A stretch of DNA of 64,000 nucleotides. Origin: Chryseotalea sanaruensis (GTDB lineage Bacteria; Bacteroidota; Bacteroidia; Cytophagales; Cyclobacteriaceae). The translations under genes were made by a program, and so were the position numbers. Under the pieces are notes generated by a model. That model was given only the letters and a program-made list of their open reading frames with translations, had not been told where the DNA came from and did not search any database. How positions within the stretch are numbered: the first letter of the stretch is position 1; every line of letters begins with the position of its first letter. Positions 1 through 11,401 of the stretch are shown here, piece by piece. The stretch lies in the NCBI RefSeq assembly GCF_003990915.1, contig NZ_BHXQ01000004.1:524622-588621 (forward strand). Reading direction: 5' to 3'.

Positions 1-164
1 TAATCTTGTAATTGAACGTGAAAATGGCACATGCTTTTTTATATCATTTGAAATTGATGGTTAAATTGATAAGTGGAGATTAATCATCTTTTTTGCTGAC
101 TATTACATAATTTAATCTTTTGTATATATATTTAACTAGCATGCAATTAGTTTAACCCCCAACT

Positions 165-1586
165 ATGTCAAAAGCTGGTATTCTTATTGTTGAGGACTCG
201 TTTATTGTAGCATATCACCTTCAAAAGACGTTGGAGAGTGAGGGGTACCATGTTTACGGTATATTGGATTCAGGAGAGCAAGCGCTTATTTTTCTTGAAC
301 ACACAAAGCCAGATTTAGTATTGATGGATATTATGCTAAATGGTCAGCTTGATGGTATAGAAACTGCAAGTGTTGTAAAAAATAAGTTTAGTCTTCCAGT
401 AATTTATATAACAGCACTTACCGATAAGGATACTATTCAACGTGCAAAAGTTACAGAACCCTACGGTTTTCTTACAAAACCATTTGAAGACAGAGAGATA
501 TTCACAGTATTGGAAATGGCTCTGTACAAGCACGATATTGAAATACGTTTACGAAAAAGTGAAGAACAGTATTTTTCGACTGTACGTGCCATGAGTGACG
601 CACTCATAATTGTAAACAGCCAGCTGCAAGTAACGTACCTTAATCCAGCTGCCGAAAAAATTACTACAGTAATACTAGATCAGGCACTAGGACAAAATAT
701 CACCGAGGTATTGCCTTTGCAGCATAATGAAACGCACCAGTTTCCTATAAATCCAATTAAATGTGCACTGGAACATGAGGTCAATGCATTGGAAGAAGGC
801 CTTTCCTTAAAATTGAAAAATAAGTTAATACCAATTGGAGATGGTACTATTAGTATTGTTACAGACAAGAAGGGCGAGCAGATTGGATTTGTATTAGTTT
901 TTAAAGATTTGACAGAAAAGTACGAACATGCAAGGTTACTGCGTGAATTTGAAAACACCAGAGTAGCAGCACTAATAGAAGGTCAGGAAAAGGAGAGAAG
1001 TCGTATAGCTAAAGATTTGCATGATGGCTTGGGACAAATGCTCAACGCCATTAAAATGAATATTAAGTTGCTTGTTGATAATAAAGATAAGGCTAATGAT
1101 ATTGCTAAATTAATGGATGAGGCAATTCAGGAATCCGTTAGGATTTCTGAAAATCTACTGCCTTCGAAGTTAAAAGATTTTGATTTGGCTACCTGTCTTA
1201 AATCGTTGTGTAAGCAAATTCAAGAAACACTAAACGTAAATGTTGGTTTTCAACAAACTGGTAAAGCACCCGAGCTTGAACAAGGGCAAAAAGTTAATTT
1301 TTACAGAATTGCACAAGAGGCAATAAATAATGCCATCCGACATGCGCACGCTTCTTCAATCAGTCTTCAATTATCGACCAATCAAGAGAATATTCGATTA
1401 CTAATTGAAGATAATGGAGCAGGCATGAAACCTGTAAACGATGGTAAGCCACATCATGGTCTTGTAAATATGCGAGAGAGAACTGAAATGATGGGCGGCA
1501 AACTAATTATTGAAACAGATACAAAAAGAGGTACACTTATTATTGCTGAAATTCCATTTTCACAAACCGAACAAGCCCATGTCTAA
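165..1586 (+). CDS. Receiver-PAS-histidine kinase (HisKA_3 type)
   Basis: Cytoplasmic sensor kinase of 473 residues with no membrane segment. An N-terminal receiver domain (about 5-118) has the acidic pair E10/D11, the phospho-acceptor D55, T83 and K105. A PAS domain follows (about 130-250), then a HisKA_3 dimerization domain with the motif AKDLHDGLGQML and phospho-histidine H286, and a HATPase domain (about 375-465) with its N-box (EAINNAIRHA) and DNGAGM. The DLHDGLGQ motif is that of NarX/DegS-type kinases, which pair with NarL/LuxR regulators, and exactly such a regulator overlaps the 3' end. I infer a cognate pair. The N-terminal receiver may accept phosphate from another kinase, so the protein may sit inside a relay. 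The signal is unknown. Confidence 0.9.
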   Translation: MSKAGILIVEDSFIVAYHLQKTLESEGYHVYGILDSGEQALIFLEHTKPDLVLMDIMLNGQLDGIETASVVKNKFSLPVIYITALTDKDTIQRAKVTEPYGFLTKPFEDREIFTVLEMALYKHDIEIRLRKSEEQYFSTVRAMSDALIIVNSQLQVTYLNPAAEKITTVILDQALGQNITEVLPLQHNETHQFPINPIKCALEHEVNALEEGLSLKLKNKLIPIGDGTISIVTDKKGEQIGFVLVFKDLTEKYEHARLLREFENTRVAALIEGQEKERSRIAKDLHDGLGQMLNAIKMNIKLLVDNKDKANDIAKLMDEAIQESVRISENLLPSKLKDFDLATCLKSLCKQIQETLNVNVGFQQTGKAPELEQGQKVNFYRIAQEAINNAIRHAHASSISLQLSTNQENIRLLIEDNGAGMKPVNDGKPHHGLVNMRERTEMMGGKLIIETDTKRGTLIIAEIPFSQTEQAHV

Positions 1587-2232
1587 TAAGTTTAGTATTT
1601 TACTCGCGGACGATCATGCCATGATTCGTGAAGGCGTGAAGAATTTGTTAAAGCAAGCGAAGGATTTCCAGGTTGTGGGCGAAGCTGCAAGTGGAGCTGA
1701 AGCTATTGCACAATATGAATTGCTTAAACCAAATTTAATCATATTAGATATTTCACTACCAGACATGAATGGTATGGAAACTGCAAAAAAAATTGTGGAA
1801 CAAGATGCCGATGCAAATATCCTTATGCTTTCTATGTATGATGATGAAGACTATATCAGTCGATGTATAGAAAGTGGTGTGAAGGGTTATGTAGTAAAAA
1901 GTGAAAGTGGGCAAGAACTTGAGTATGCTGTACGCGCAGTGCTGCAAGGCAAAACTTACTTTAGTCATAAAGTACAAGAGGTAATACTCAATAAGTATAA
2001 GCAGAACGCAACGCGCAAAAAACTGCCAGAAGAAGTTATTAAACTCACCAACCGGGAAATAGAAATAATTCAGTTAATTGATCAAGGCTTAACAAGTCAG
2101 CAGATGGCTGATAAGTTATTTATTAGTCCGCGGACGGTTGAAACGCACAGAGCTAATCTGATGAAGAAGTTTACTGTGAAAAATGCTATAGAACTAGTTA
2201 AAAGAGCGCGGCAATTGCAAATTGTTATCTAG
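1579..2232 (+). CDS. NarL/LuxR-family response regulator
   Basis: DNA-binding response regulator of 217 residues. The receiver domain (about 5-120) has D11/D12 and the phospho-acceptor D57. A LuxR-type helix-turn-helix (about 150-212) has the signature LTNREIEIIQLIDQGLTSQQ and the recognition helix region SPRTVETHRANLMKK. I chose the ATG at 1579, which overlaps the upstream kinase gene by 8 bp; the reading frame opens earlier (1510) but the extra residues lie inside the kinase gene and match no domain. The overlap implies translational coupling with the kinase. The target genes cannot be seen; the chemotaxis cluster downstream is one possibility. Confidence 0.92.
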   Translation: MSNKFSILLADDHAMIREGVKNLLKQAKDFQVVGEAASGAEAIAQYELLKPNLIILDISLPDMNGMETAKKIVEQDADANILMLSMYDDEDYISRCIESGVKGYVVKSESGQELEYAVRAVLQGKTYFSHKVQEVILNKYKQNATRKKLPEEVIKLTNREIEIIQLIDQGLTSQQMADKLFISPRTVETHRANLMKKFTVKNAIELVKRARQLQIVI

Positions 2233-2336
2233 GTTAGCATTGATTACCTACGTACTTCTACCCATTAAAATTCCCGAATTCCCTGTATTGGTTGGCCACC
2301 TAAAGTATAACAACTTTGTAAGGAAATCGGGAAGAT

Positions 2337-3521
2337 ATGTTAGCGTTGAACAGAGATTTGCCAAAAGAGCGAGAAGAGGAAACGGAGCAAAGAAAGCAGG
2401 CACTTAGACTTCGCAATCTTTATAGATCCTTTGTTGATAATACCTTTGAGTTAATTTTTAGGTCGTCACTTCAAGACGAAATACAATTCAGTAATAAGCT
2501 TTTTGTAGAGACTTTCGGATTCGGTAAGTTCAGAAAAGCAAAAGGTTCTAAAGTGCACGAACTTTTCAATGACTTAGACGATTACAATAAATTGAAAGTC
2601 CGTGCTATTCGGGAACAACGTGTACAAGGTGTTGCAGTAAATTTTAAATCTCTTGAAGGTAAGAAGATTGTAGCATTGGTAAACATTCAAATTCAAACCA
2701 ATGAATTAGGTGAGCCAATGATCAATTGGACTGCATTAGATATTTCTGAAAGGGTTGCTTTTGAACAGAATCTTGAGCTTAAGAATCAACAACTAGCTAA
2801 GATTAACCACCAGATGGAGAAATTTCTTTATAGTACATCACATGATTTACGTGCGCCCCTTACTACTATTATGGGCCTCGTTAATCTAATAAGAATGGAC
2901 TCTAAAGATAATTCACTTGTTGAATATGCAGATAAAATTGAATTAAGTACTCATAAATTGGATAAAATTATCCGAGATATTATCAGCTTCTCAAAAACAA
3001 CCTATAAGAATATACACAGCGAAAAAATCGATTTTGAATCACTTATTTGGAAAATAGTCAATAACCATTGTGGAGATGATAATTTTGGCAAGATACGGGT
3101 TCAGGTATCTGTCGTTGGTAGTAGTTTGTTTTACAGCGATACAGATCGTATTGAAATAATTCTTGATAACCTTATTAGGAACGCTGTACAGTTTGTAGAT
3201 ATTAATAAAGCACATTCCTTTATAAATATAACAACATTGGTCTCAGCAGATACTGTTGTTGTTGAAATTCATGATAATGGAATTGGTATTGCAAGACAAT
3301 ACTTCGAATCGATCTTTAATATGTTTTATAAAGCCACCGTGCATTCCAAAGGTGCTGGATTGGGCTTGTATATAGCTAAGGAAGGAATTGAACAATTGGG
3401 CGGTAGTATATCGGTAAATTCTGAAGTCGGCTTTGGAAGTTTGTTCAAGTTATCAATTCCTAATAGTCCAAAAGGAAAACTAATAAATCGAAAGCAGCAG
3501 CTTAATCAAGCAGCGATCTAA
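2337..3521 (+). CDS. PAS-domain histidine kinase (HisKA type)
   Basis: Soluble sensor kinase of 394 residues. A short charged coiled N-terminus (1-30) is followed by a PAS-like sensor (about 30-140), a HisKA domain with phospho-histidine H169 in the H-box STSHDLRAPLTTIMGL, and a HATPase domain (about 255-380) with N-box DNLIRNAVQF, G1 box DNGIGI and G2 box GAGLGLYIAKE. All kinase motifs are intact. There is no receiver and no adjacent regulator in the same orientation, so the partner may be encoded elsewhere or be the receiver of the kinase at 165. It lies about 100 bp after the response regulator and may be co-transcribed with it. Confidence 0.87.
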   Translation: MLALNRDLPKEREEETEQRKQALRLRNLYRSFVDNTFELIFRSSLQDEIQFSNKLFVETFGFGKFRKAKGSKVHELFNDLDDYNKLKVRAIREQRVQGVAVNFKSLEGKKIVALVNIQIQTNELGEPMINWTALDISERVAFEQNLELKNQQLAKINHQMEKFLYSTSHDLRAPLTTIMGLVNLIRMDSKDNSLVEYADKIELSTHKLDKIIRDIISFSKTTYKNIHSEKIDFESLIWKIVNNHCGDDNFGKIRVQVSVVGSSLFYSDTDRIEIILDNLIRNAVQFVDINKAHSFINITTLVSADTVVVEIHDNGIGIARQYFESIFNMFYKATVHSKGAGLGLYIAKEGIEQLGGSISVNSEVGFGSLFKLSIPNSPKGKLINRKQQLNQAAI

Positions 3522-3826
3522 ATTTGGTTTAGCTAACACCATCCAAATTATTGGCTAAAATCTCTATAGCTATTTAGCGGTTTAAGATTCGGTTGAGCGG
3601 TCTTCTAAAACCTGAGTTTAATCATATAAATGCGTAGCTCAGTACTGCTAAAGCGTTTAAACACGCATAATAATTCCCTATACTTTTAATGTTCTAAAAA
3701 GCCTAGAAATTGTTCTAAGTAGTTCTACTGAATCACTTTCGGTAGTTAACAGGAGATTAAAATACAAGAATACGCGGATTGAGCTGCAATCGCTTTTACC
3801 TGACCTTTACTAAAAATAAGACGGGC
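3522..3826. other. Intergenic region with short inverted repeats
   Basis: No supported gene in about 300 bp. Two structures are visible: a 9-bp stem directly after the kinase stop codon (TTTAGCTAA at 3528-3536 with TTGGCTAAA at 3551-3559, one G-T pair), which could help termination but has no good T-run, and ATGCGT/ACGCAT arms at 3630-3635 and 3663-3668. A promoter for the chemotaxis cluster is expected here, but I found no exact TTG/TAnnTTTG pair. Confidence 0.4.
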
Positions 3827-4351
3827 ATGGAAGCGAATATTATAGCAGCAGAAATAGACCTGAATTTGATTCCTCATCAACTTCGGCACAGAACCGATTT
3901 TAATGAGACGCAGGTATTGGCCTATTTAAGTGGTCTATCCACTTACTATCATGAAGCATTGATCATTGTACAGCAAAATCATTTGTTGATACTGGTAACG
4001 GGTAAATCGCCTCAGTTGTTAGTACAGGCGATGCGCTCATTTGCAGATGACGTAGCAATCGTAAGTCTCCATCGCACCACACAAGCTTCCAGAAATCTGT
4101 TTTATAAAATTGTTAAAGGAGAATCGTGGAAAGGTGTTGATTCACTATGCCTGCATCAAGCTATTGATCAAGCTGTAAAGTGCGCATCAATTGCGGATGC
4201 TTTGGGTTCTTCTCTAACGCAATTAGTTAAAGAGGGCAAAGAGCTTCACAATTTCGCACACCGCTCTTATACATGGGAAACAAAGCGTATGGCTTTGATA
4301 AAGTATCCAACAATAAGCGATTTTGATTTTGAAAAAAGCTGTCTTAATTAA
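3827..4351 (+). CDS. Degenerate glutamyl-tRNA reductase-like protein
   Basis: Protein of 174 residues, not firmly assigned. By eye the N-terminal part (IPHQLRHRTDFNETQVLAYL and after) follows the first domain of glutamyl-tRNA reductase (HemA), and the later stretch ASRNLFYKIVKGES through HQAIDQAVKCA follows its conserved 'HLF.v..GleS...GE.qI..Qv..Ay' region. The catalytic segment VSTCNRTE is replaced by IIVQQNHL, so the active cysteine is missing, and the NADPH domain is absent. It would therefore not be an enzyme. I start at ATG 3827; a longer TTG start at 3779 adds 16 residues. It heads the chemotaxis cluster, so a binding or signalling role is possible. The family relation is my inference from pattern matching. 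Confidence 0.6.
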   Translation: MEANIIAAEIDLNLIPHQLRHRTDFNETQVLAYLSGLSTYYHEALIIVQQNHLLILVTGKSPQLLVQAMRSFADDVAIVSLHRTTQASRNLFYKIVKGESWKGVDSLCLHQAIDQAVKCASIADALGSSLTQLVKEGKELHNFAHRSYTWETKRMALIKYPTISDFDFEKSCLN

Positions 4352-4355
4352 TTAT

Positions 4356-4520
4356 ATGGCAAAAATAATCCTCTTCAAGAACAATAAAACGCTTTCGAAT
4401 TTTCGGGGGTATAGTTTGTATTTGTTAGAAATCGTGGCATGGGTGCTGCCCATTATTCTACTGATCTATACCCTTGCCTGGTTTATGGTTATGGTTGGAC
4501 ACAGTTTAGAAATTTTATAA
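4356..4520 (+). CDS. Small single-pass membrane protein
   Basis: Protein of 54 residues starting at ATG 4356, 4 nt after the previous stop codon. A basic N-terminus (FKNNKTLSNFRGYS) precedes one long hydrophobic segment at about residues 18-46 (YLLEIVAWVLPIILLIYTL...). No known family was recognised. The spacing suggests co-transcription with the gene before it and with the chemoreceptor that starts 34 nt downstream. Possible roles, such as a membrane anchor for the soluble receptor array, are speculation. A longer frame from 4323 overlaps the upstream gene and is less likely. Confidence 0.6.
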   Translation: MAKIILFKNNKTLSNFRGYSLYLLEIVAWVLPIILLIYTLAWFMVMVGHSLEIL

Positions 4521-4548
4521 AAAGTAAATGATAAACATTATTAAATAA

Positions 4549-7155
<2,607 letters not shown>

Positions 7156-7160
7156 TTAAA

Positions 7161-7209
7161 TGAGGTGTGTAATGTGATAAAGACAATTTATCACATTACA
7201 CGCACCTCA
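7161..7209. promoter_or_regulatory. Long hairpin between chemoreceptor gene and cheW
   Basis: A near-perfect stem of about 21 bp: TGAGGTGTGTAATGTGATAA at 7161-7180 pairs with the segment 7187-7209, with a 2-nt bulge (CG) and a 5-nt loop (GACAA). No T-run follows it (next bases GGGGAAA), so it is not a classical terminator. Its place between a receptor gene and the rest of the chemotaxis operon fits an mRNA stabiliser or processing site that sets different expression levels upstream and downstream. Confidence 0.7.
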
Positions 7210-7231
7210 GGGGAAACTAAATAAGAAATGT

Positions 7232-7744
7232 ATGGCTGAAGCAATCGTTTCAAAACAGAATGAAAACACATCGCAGCGTTCGCTGCAGATTGTAGTGTTC
7301 AAGTTAGGTCAGGAAGAATACGGACTTCGTATTGATCAAATCAAAGAAGTAGTGATTACACCAACAATTACCAGAATGCCTCAAACGCCTTCTTATGTTA
7401 AAGGGGTAGCTAATATACGCGGAAATGTTATTGCCATTTTTGATTTGGAAGACAGGTTTAATCTTCAGCGAAATGAAGCACAATTGTCAGGTAAGAAGTA
7501 TACGCTTGTTGTTGAAAGTGAAGATTTTAAAATGGGCCTTCTTGTTAACGAAGTGCCTAATACCATTTCTGTAAACGCTAGTGACTTAGACGAGTCTGTA
7601 GGCATTATTGCAGACGCAAATGCCGAAGTAAACTATATCAAAGGAATAATTAAGACTGGTACGCGCCTCATTATTTTGATTGACATTTTTAAAGTTGTTG
7701 ATCAGGAGTTGACTACGAATTTGAAAAAGGCTACTGCAGCATGA
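7232..7744 (+). CDS. cheW: Chemotaxis coupling protein CheW
   Basis: Protein of 170 residues with a single CheW (SH3-like) domain at about 18-155. The segment VVFKLGQEEYGLRIDQIKEV and the conserved VKGVANIRGNVIAIFDLEDR are typical of CheW. It bridges chemoreceptors to the kinase CheA in the signalling array. The length is normal for the family. The stop codon overlaps the cheD start (ATGA, 4 bp), so the two are translationally coupled. Confidence 0.95.
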   Translation: MAEAIVSKQNENTSQRSLQIVVFKLGQEEYGLRIDQIKEVVITPTITRMPQTPSYVKGVANIRGNVIAIFDLEDRFNLQRNEAQLSGKKYTLVVESEDFKMGLLVNEVPNTISVNASDLDESVGIIADANAEVNYIKGIIKTGTRLIILIDIFKVVDQELTTNLKKATAA

Positions 7745-8178
7745 GAGAATTTAAATTGAATATTGACGAGCAGGCTGTAAGCACTTATGAAAATACGGTC
7801 TACAATTGTTTGGGTCTTGGATCTTGCATAGGCTTATTTTTGAAAGATCGCACCACTGGTATTTCAGGGGGAGCACACATTTTATTGCCGCAAAGCATAC
7901 CGCATGTTTTGAATAGTTTGTTGCTACAATTCAAGAATAAGGGAAGCAACTTGTTGAATTTGAGAGCAAAAGTTGCAGGTGGAGCCAACGTAATAGCTAC
8001 AGGATACGAAGTGGGATTACAAAACACAAATGCTGTTTTAGAGCATTTGGTTCAACAGAAAATATTTATTGCAGCGAAAGACCTGGGCGGTAGCTTAAGC
8101 AGATCAGCTCAGTTTCATGCCGGTACAGGAGAAATGACTGTACGTTTTTCACAAACTAAAGAGTTAAAAGTTTATTAA
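7741..8178 (+). CDS. cheD: Chemoreceptor glutamine deamidase CheD
   Basis: CheD of 145 residues. CheD deamidates glutamines in chemoreceptors, and in species with CheC it is also held by that phosphatase. The active-site cysteine C29 (LGLGSCIGL) and histidine H46 (SGGAHILLP) are present in the family's usual spacing, as is the KVAGGAN segment. It overlaps cheW by 4 bp. A CheC-like protein is encoded in the same cluster (11402), consistent with the known CheC-CheD feedback pairing. Confidence 0.95.
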   Translation: MREFKLNIDEQAVSTYENTVYNCLGLGSCIGLFLKDRTTGISGGAHILLPQSIPHVLNSLLLQFKNKGSNLLNLRAKVAGGANVIATGYEVGLQNTNAVLEHLVQQKIFIAAKDLGGSLSRSAQFHAGTGEMTVRFSQTKELKVY

Positions 8179-8194
8179 TTAAAATTCAGAAACC

Positions 8195-8551
8195 ATGGCT
8201 AAGAGTGTTCTTATTGTTGATGATTCTCTATATATGCGCACTTTAATTAAGGATGCGCTCGAGGGAAATGGCTACAGTGTAGTGGGTCAGGCTGCAAATG
8301 GTGAAGAAGCTATCGATTTGGCTTTTGAACTTCAACCTGATTTGATAACACTGGATAATATCTTACCCGACATGATTGGTACAGATATTCTAAAGGTATA
8401 CCAGGACGAAGGATTGAAGTCGAAGGTAGTGATGATTAGTGCTGTCGGGCAGGAGTCAGTTGTGAACGAAGGACTAAGGCTTGGTGCGCGCGCTTATATC
8501 GTAAAACCATTTACTAACGAACAATTAGTACAGGCAGTTACTAACGCTTAA
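8195..8551 (+). CDS. cheY: Chemotaxis response regulator CheY
   Basis: Single receiver domain of 118 residues with D9/D10, phospho-acceptor D54 (LITLDNILPD), S82 and K104 (IVKPF). It has no output domain, as expected for CheY, which carries phosphate from CheA to the motility output. The position between cheD and cheB in a cheWDYBA order supports the name. What motor it controls is not shown; no flagellar genes are present, and gliding or pili are the usual alternatives in this phylum. Confidence 0.93.
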   Translation: MAKSVLIVDDSLYMRTLIKDALEGNGYSVVGQAANGEEAIDLAFELQPDLITLDNILPDMIGTDILKVYQDEGLKSKVVMISAVGQESVVNEGLRLGARAYIVKPFTNEQLVQAVTNA

Positions 8552-8561
8552 TACTTCTTCT

Positions 8562-9602
8562 ATGCCTGCCACACGAATTCGTACCCTTATCGTTGATGAT
8601 TCTGCCCTGATGCGTAAGTTAATAACTGACCTCATCAGTACAGATACGTCAATTGAAATTATTGGTACCGCAAAAGATGGTAAGGTAGGAAGCGACATGG
8701 CATTGGAATTGAAACCTGATGTGGTGATAACCGATATGGTGATGCCTGAATTTGATGGCATGTATCTGGTTAAATCTGTTATGGATAAACGACCAATGCC
8801 CATTATTGTACTGAGTTCTTTAGATAAGACTAATTCCAGAATCTTTGATGCGCTACAGTATGGTGCTTTCGAGTTTATCGATAAACCTTCTGGTGCAGAT
8901 GGACGCAATACATTTAATGACCCGCTGATTAAGTTAATCAGAGAAGCCTCGCTTACGGATACAAATCTCCTTAAAGCCAGACAGCTCACTCATAAGAACA
9001 CACATACCCACACATTTACACAGCAACTTAACTACGATATTGTGGTAATAGGTGCTTCAACAGGAGGGCCGGGTGCTGTTGAATTGATCATTAATAATTT
9101 ACCACGTAATCTTCAAATTCCTGTAGTAATAGGGCAACACATGCCACCACGTTTTCTTGAAACATTTTCGGAACGACTAAATGAAAATAGTCCGTTGCCG
9201 GTAAAGCTTGCAAGAAGAGGAGAAATACTTAAAGCGGGAGTGATCTATGTTGCCAATGGCGAATCCAATACTTGTATTGAGAAAAATATGATTACTGGAG
9301 CACCCATGATTACATCAACCAGCAAAAAGTTTGAAGAATTTAATTTTCCTTCTATCGATTGCTTATTTGAATCAGTGGCAGAAACTTATGGAGATAGAAG
9401 CATAGGTGTAATCTTAACGGGTATGGGTAAAGATGGTATGGTGGGTCTTTCAAAAATAAAAAGCAAAGGTGGATATACCATTGCTCAGGACGAAGAGTCC
9501 TCTGTTGTATACGGAATGCCAAAGGCAGCACATGATTTTGGAGCAGTTAAACAGATTGTTCCACTTACACAAATATCAGGTTTTATTGTAAGCTGTTTGT
9601 AA
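8562..9602 (+). CDS. cheB: Chemotaxis protein-glutamate methylesterase CheB
   Basis: Protein of 346 residues: an N-terminal receiver (D12/D13, phospho-acceptor D58 in VVITDMVMPE, K108) joined by a linker with an unusual His/Thr run (HKNTHTHTFT, about 144-153) to the methylesterase domain (about 157-346). The catalytic triad is visible: S166 (GASTGGPGAVE), H193 (GQHMPPRFLE) and D291 (LTGMGKDGM). It removes methyl groups from receptor glutamates and opposes CheR. It starts 10 nt after cheY. Confidence 0.95.
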   Translation: MPATRIRTLIVDDSALMRKLITDLISTDTSIEIIGTAKDGKVGSDMALELKPDVVITDMVMPEFDGMYLVKSVMDKRPMPIIVLSSLDKTNSRIFDALQYGAFEFIDKPSGADGRNTFNDPLIKLIREASLTDTNLLKARQLTHKNTHTHTFTQQLNYDIVVIGASTGGPGAVELIINNLPRNLQIPVVIGQHMPPRFLETFSERLNENSPLPVKLARRGEILKAGVIYVANGESNTCIEKNMITGAPMITSTSKKFEEFNFPSIDCLFESVAETYGDRSIGVILTGMGKDGMVGLSKIKSKGGYTIAQDEESSVVYGMPKAAHDFGAVKQIVPLTQISGFIVSCL

Positions 9603-9614
9603 AACGAAGAAGCC

Positions 9615-11390
9615 ATGAACAACAAAGAAGAAGAGTACAAAGAAATTTTTTTGGCGGAAGCCATGGAAAATTTTGAAGAAATTAACAGACTGCTTACAGT
9701 GCTTGAAAAAAGTAAGAATGATAAAAATACTGTTCATGCTTTATTCCGTATTACACATACACTAAAAGGAAACGCGGCTGGTATGGGATATACTGGTATT
9801 GCTGAGATGGCACATGTATTGGAAGATTTATTTGGCGAAGTAAGGGAAGGGAAAATTGTACTGGATGAATCACTTTACGCGCCATTATTTAAAGCAACTG
9901 ATGTGCTGGGGGCACTGGTTAATTCAGTGCGCGATGGCAAAGAAGTAAAATATAAAGGAATCAAAACGAAGCTAGAGGTTCTGTTAAAACGAGCACATGA
10001 AAATGCTGCGGATAAATCAGAACAAGAACCAACTAAAGTAGCAATATCAAACGATAATCCATTCGCTCCGGACGCCATTGGGGTTGGCGCTCAGCCTTTC
10101 GTTGAGGAAGAAGCTGAGAGTCCGGACGAATCGGACACTAAAATTTCATTTTCAGATCTGGTACAAGTGCCAGTGCGTAAATTGGATAATCTGCTGAATC
10201 TTGTAGGAGAATTAATTATTGAGAAGGATAGAATATTGGCTTCAAAGGTTAATAGCGGACGTGGTTCAAACGAATATGCAAGATTGAGCAGAATCAGTTC
10301 TGATTTACAGTATTCAGTAATGGACGTACGCCTTGTTCAGGTTGGATTTTTGTTTAACAAGTTTCATCGGGTGGTGCGTGATGCGGCCACACTTGAAAAG
10401 AAAAATGTAGTACTGAAACTGGAAGGAACGGAAACGGAAATAGACAGAAATGTTCTGCAGGTGATCAGTGATTCTCTAATACACATTGTAAGGAATGCTG
10501 TTGGTCATGGTGTTGAAAGTCCTGAAGAAAGAAAAGCTGCAGGCAAGCCAGTAGAGGGAACGGTATGGTTAACAGCAAAGGGTGAAACAGAATCTGTTAT
10601 CATTGAAATAAAAGATGATGGAAAAGGTCTCAACTATGATCGCATTAAAGCCAAAGCCATTGCTAAAGGATTAGCTACTGCTGAAGATCTTGAGCGAATG
10701 ACTCAAGATGAATTAAGTCTCTTGATTTTTGAACCTGGCTTTTCTACCATGGACCAGGTGACAGCGATTGCGGGACGTGGTGTTGGCATGGATGTAGTTC
10801 GTAAAACATTGGATAGTATCGGTGGTGAAATAAAAGTGAGTAGTGAAGCGGGAGTCGGCACCACAATTCAGTTGACGCTACCATCTTCTATGGCCGTTAA
10901 ATCCTGTCTCTTGTTTGAGCTAAAAGAAGAAGTGTACGCTATACCACTTGCATATACCGAATCCGTTATTTCCTTGTACCGATCTTCCATTCACAAAGCT
11001 GGTGGTGGCTTGGTGGCTTCTCATCTTGGTAAAAACATTGCTATTGTCTTTTTGAAAGATGTATTCGACTATGATCCTATAATGGTTGGCCAAAGCAATA
11101 ATGCGCTTCAGAAAGCCTATGATAGCGTTCACCCTGAAGAAAAATTGGACATAGTAGTAGTGACCTTTAATAATAGAACTGTTGGCTTTGTAGTAGATAA
11201 ACTTTTACAACAAAAAGAAATTGTTGAAAAACCATTAATGAAGCCTGTGGATAAGATAAAATTTATAGGAGGCTTTACAATTCTGGGAAGCGGAAATGTT
11301 TGCCTGGTCTTGAATGTGCCATTTATACTACACTTTATTTTTAGCCTTTCTTCACAAGGCAGGTCTTCAAAGAACTTTTCACTTAACTAA
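9615..11390 (+). CDS. cheA: Chemotaxis histidine kinase CheA
   Basis: CheA of 591 residues. The HPt domain (1-105) carries H48 in the motif ITHTLKGNAAGMGY. A linker (about 130-175) rich in acidic residues replaces a recognisable P2 (CheY-binding) domain. The P3 dimerization domain (about 178-240; VRKLDNLLNLVGELIIEKDR), the HATPase domain (about 250-425; HIVRNAVGHGVE, DDGKGLN, GRGVGMDVV) and the CheW-like P5 domain (about 430-575) follow. It autophosphorylates on H48 and feeds CheY and CheB. The absence of P2 makes it shorter than E. coli CheA (654 residues), which is common in other phyla. Confidence 0.95.
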   Translation: MNNKEEEYKEIFLAEAMENFEEINRLLTVLEKSKNDKNTVHALFRITHTLKGNAAGMGYTGIAEMAHVLEDLFGEVREGKIVLDESLYAPLFKATDVLGALVNSVRDGKEVKYKGIKTKLEVLLKRAHENAADKSEQEPTKVAISNDNPFAPDAIGVGAQPFVEEEAESPDESDTKISFSDLVQVPVRKLDNLLNLVGELIIEKDRILASKVNSGRGSNEYARLSRISSDLQYSVMDVRLVQVGFLFNKFHRVVRDAATLEKKNVVLKLEGTETEIDRNVLQVISDSLIHIVRNAVGHGVESPEERKAAGKPVEGTVWLTAKGETESVIIEIKDDGKGLNYDRIKAKAIAKGLATAEDLERMTQDELSLLIFEPGFSTMDQVTAIAGRGVGMDVVRKTLDSIGGEIKVSSEAGVGTTIQLTLPSSMAVKSCLLFELKEEVYAIPLAYTESVISLYRSSIHKAGGGLVASHLGKNIAIVFLKDVFDYDPIMVGQSNNALQKAYDSVHPEEKLDIVVVTFNNRTVGFVVDKLLQQKEIVEKPLMKPVDKIKFIGGFTILGSGNVCLVLNVPFILHFIFSLSSQGRSSKNFSLN

Positions 11391-11401
11391 GAATTACAGT
11401 T

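Noticed and set aside
2222..2407. Open frame of 61 codons after the response regulator
   Set aside because: It overlaps the next kinase gene in another frame and has low-complexity translation.
8525..8989. Open frame of 154 codons antisense to cheB
   Set aside because: cheB is intact with its catalytic triad; the antisense frame has no motifs.
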